Source: Bacilli bacterium (GTDB lineage Bacteria > Bacillota_I > Bacilli_A > Haloplasmatales > Haloplasmataceae). From it: a stretch of 8,656 bases of DNA. The translations under genes were made by a program, and so were the position numbers. The number at the start of each line of letters is the position of its first letter. The first letter of the stretch is position 1. The stretch lies in the NCBI GenBank assembly GCA_012513195.1, contig JAAZCR010000294.1:1-8656 (forward strand), written 5' to 3'. The notes under the pieces are model-generated. The model was not told the DNA's origin and searched no databases. It worked only from the letters and a program-made list of their open reading frames with translations. Shown one piece after another: positions 7,130 through 8,656 of the stretch.

Positions 7130-7152
7130 AGTTTGATAATCTGATATAAGTG

Positions 7153-7184
7153 AAAAAATAGGAGGATTAATCCTCCTATTTTTA
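7153..7184 (-). terminator. Intrinsic terminator of the Ig-like protein gene, probably bidirectional
   Basis: Positions 7154-7183 form a perfect 30-base palindrome (AAAAATAGGAGGATT and its complement), folding into a hairpin of about 13 pairs with a TTAA loop. On the minus strand it ends in six T just after the stop codon of the surface protein gene; on the plus strand five T follow. The AGGAGG inside the stem is part of the hairpin, not a ribosome binding site, as no start codon follows it. Confidence 0.88.
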
Positions 7185-7188
7185 TGCA

Positions 7189-8656
7189 TTAACTTGCATT
7201 ATCACCCTTGTCATAGATTGGTTCAACTACTTTGCGAATGATAATATTTGCTTCATCAATTACCGTTATTTCACTGCCGTCTTTATAGGTTTGGGTAATA
7301 TATACTCTGATATGTACTGTACCATCAGTATTAATCTTATTAGTGATTAGAGTATGACCCATTAATTCTGCAAGGTTAGGATCAGACATTTCTACGATTT
7401 CGAACTCGATTCTTAAGTCATTGATATCGATGACATCTGGTAAGATGACTAAGTATTTAGTTAGATTAATGTTGAACCCTTGATAGAATTTCACTGTATT
7501 ATTCTTAAATTCTGTTACGAAACCTGATTCATTACTTATACGGTCATAGACCTTAACGACTAATTGAGCAGTACTGTCATTTGGTAAGTTAGCTTGAATA
7601 ATAACTTTACCGATATTAAGCGCTTCAATTGTTCGTTCTGGATAAATAGCGATTATCTCTTTATTATTAATAGCTTTAATTACTACATCGTTCAATGTAT
7701 AACCATTATTTAGTTCAATAATACTATCGAGATTGAATGTTTCTCCAATAAAGAGGACGAGTTCTTTTTGAGTAAACTTGATATCCCGTTGTTCGTCAAC
7801 AATAATGGTTACATAGGTTTCAATGACATTACCATCTACATCATAACCATAGAATTTATATTCTGCATAGCCTTGTTGTAATCCATGAATCATATAGAAA
7901 TTATTATTTCCAGTGATTTCTACAATGTCTGGATTACCACTAATGTATTTATATAAGATGTTGCGATAATGTTCTGGTAATTGTAATGCATAATCTTCGC
8001 CTACATATAAAGAAATTGTCGGGATATTCAAGACCGTTATAGGTACATAACTAAGGATATCGAATGTTCGATCTACTCTATTTCCAAAGATATCGATAAC
8101 TTCAATACTGAACTCACCTGTACCTACTTCACTAGCCCTAATATACTTGCCATCTGTTAAGACAAAGTTACTATCATGAGAAGTGAATGAAATCTGTTTA
8201 ATTAGAGTATGTTCACCAAAACTGAACATATCAGCTAAGTTGCGTGATTCCCCAAATGGTATGAATAAGAATTTATTAAAGACTGGAGATACTCTTCCTT
8301 CGATTGAATATAAAGCTGTGAAGTTAGCACTGGTATTAGTTAAGGCGGCTGTATCTGAACCAATACCATTGAATGTTAAGATTGGTGCTCCAAAACTCAT
8401 ACTTCCTGGATTATTGGCTTCAAACTCTACTGTAAATGTCTTATTATTACTTGATACTGGTACATACATATCATCTACTAATTGATATGTAATGTTACCT
8501 AAATCGATTGTTAAGACATTATCTACAACTTTATCCTTATATGGTGAATTTGTGATGATGATACCTTGTGGTATTGATTGCGTTAATATCATGTTACGCA
8601 ATGTAAGTGTTGTTGGTAGGTTGCCACTAACATTACTTACATCAATACTACCAAAC
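7189..8656 (-). CDS. Large surface protein with four tandem Ig-like (BIG2-type) domains (5' end off the right edge)
   Basis: The reading frame is open to the right edge, so the gene starts outside the window; a TTG at 8599-8601 is an internal codon. Some 488 C-terminal residues are visible. Counting from the edge, four Ig-like units of about 84-90 residues lie near 126-204, 206-288, 290-371 and 381-475. Each opens with a strand and a [hydrophobic]-x-G-E-like turn (FGES, VGED, IGET, QGFN) and ends in a V-x-hydrophobic strand. Such domains are common in bacterial adhesins and stalk-forming surface proteins. There is no cysteine, no LPxTG sorting motif, and no C-terminal membrane segment, so any anchor or signal peptide must be N-terminal and off-window. 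The gene faces the pilin operon and has its own terminator, so a link to the pilus rests on proximity only. Which partner it binds is unknown. Confidence 0.78.
   Translation of the reverse strand, partial: FGSIDVSNVSGNLPTTLTLRNMILTQSIPQGIIITNSPYKDKVVDNVLTIDLGNITYQLVDDMYVPVSSNNKTFTVEFEANNPGSMSFGAPILTFNGIGSDTAALTNTSANFTALYSIEGRVSPVFNKFLFIPFGESRNLADMFSFGEHTLIKQISFTSHDSNFVLTDGKYIRASEVGTGEFSIEVIDIFGNRVDRTFDILSYVPITVLNIPTISLYVGEDYALQLPEHYRNILYKYISGNPDIVEITGNNNFYMIHGLQQGYAEYKFYGYDVDGNVIETYVTIIVDEQRDIKFTQKELVLFIGETFNLDSIIELNNGYTLNDVVIKAINNKEIIAIYPERTIEALNIGKVIIQANLPNDSTAQLVVKVYDRISNESGFVTEFKNNTVKFYQGFNINLTKYLVILPDVIDINDLRIEFEIVEMSDPNLAELMGHTLITNKINTDGTVHIRVYITQTYKDGSEITVIDEANIIIRKVVEPIYDKGDNAS

Noticed and set aside
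8183..8485. Plus-strand frame opposite the Ig-like protein gene
   Set aside because: Antisense shadow; the minus strand has coherent repeated domains across the same stretch.
8599..8601. TTG as the start codon of the Ig-like protein
   Set aside because: The frame stays open for another 18 codons to the window edge with similar composition, and no signal peptide follows the TTG, so the gene is 5'-truncated by the window.
1..8656. UGA-as-tryptophan code (Mycoplasma/Spiroplasma type)
   Set aside because: All long frames stay open in the standard code and the tryptophans checked are TGG. Absence of TGA stops among six visible stops is too small a sample to argue otherwise.
1..8656. CRISPR arrays, tRNA or rRNA genes, insertion sequences
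   Set aside because: No regularly spaced direct repeats, cloverleaf-like segments, transposase motifs or flanking terminal repeats were seen; non-coding DNA is limited to two gaps of about 100 bases.

Overview
The window is AT-rich DNA that reads cleanly in the standard genetic code: every tryptophan I checked is TGG, and the six visible stop codons are all TAA or TAG. Strong AGGAG/AGGTGAT-type ribosome binding sites, low G+C and a VanW-like envelope protein suggest a low-GC Firmicutes or Tenericutes-related bacterium. The exact lineage cannot be fixed from the sequence.

Almost all of it is a gene cluster for a type IV pilus or type II secretion-like (pseudopilus) machine, arranged as two divergent transcription units that share a promoter region at about 3762-3861. 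The leftward unit (minus strand) runs from a membrane-anchored VanW-like protein, to a full-length PilB/GspE assembly ATPase, to a PilC/GspF inner-membrane platform protein that runs off the left edge. The three are packed 10-14 bases apart. The rightward unit (plus strand) encodes three prepilin-like proteins with overlapping or abutting ends. Two have canonical G^xxxxE class III leaders and are GspI/PilV-like and GspJ/PilW-like. The third is a very large GspK/PilX-like protein that lacks Glu+5 and carries a beta-helix-like exported domain. The unit ends at a strong intrinsic terminator.

Right of this, facing the pilin operon, is the 3' part of a gene for a large surface protein with four tandem Ig-like (BIG2-type) domains. 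It has its own terminator, and its N-terminus lies beyond the right edge. Nothing in the sequence ties it to the pilus.

As a working model, the ATPase powers assembly through the platform protein, and the three minor pilins form the tip or initiation complex, as GspI-J-K do in type II secretion. The VanW-like protein may link the machine to the cell wall. A major pilin, prepilin peptidase, retraction ATPase and PilM/N/O homologues are not in this window. The most unusual points are the divergent VanW-like protein inside the assembly operon, the tandem MshEN-like (c-di-GMP-type) motifs in the ATPase, paired cysteines confined to the three pilin-like proteins, and a perfect DnaA box over the predicted -35 of the assembly operon.
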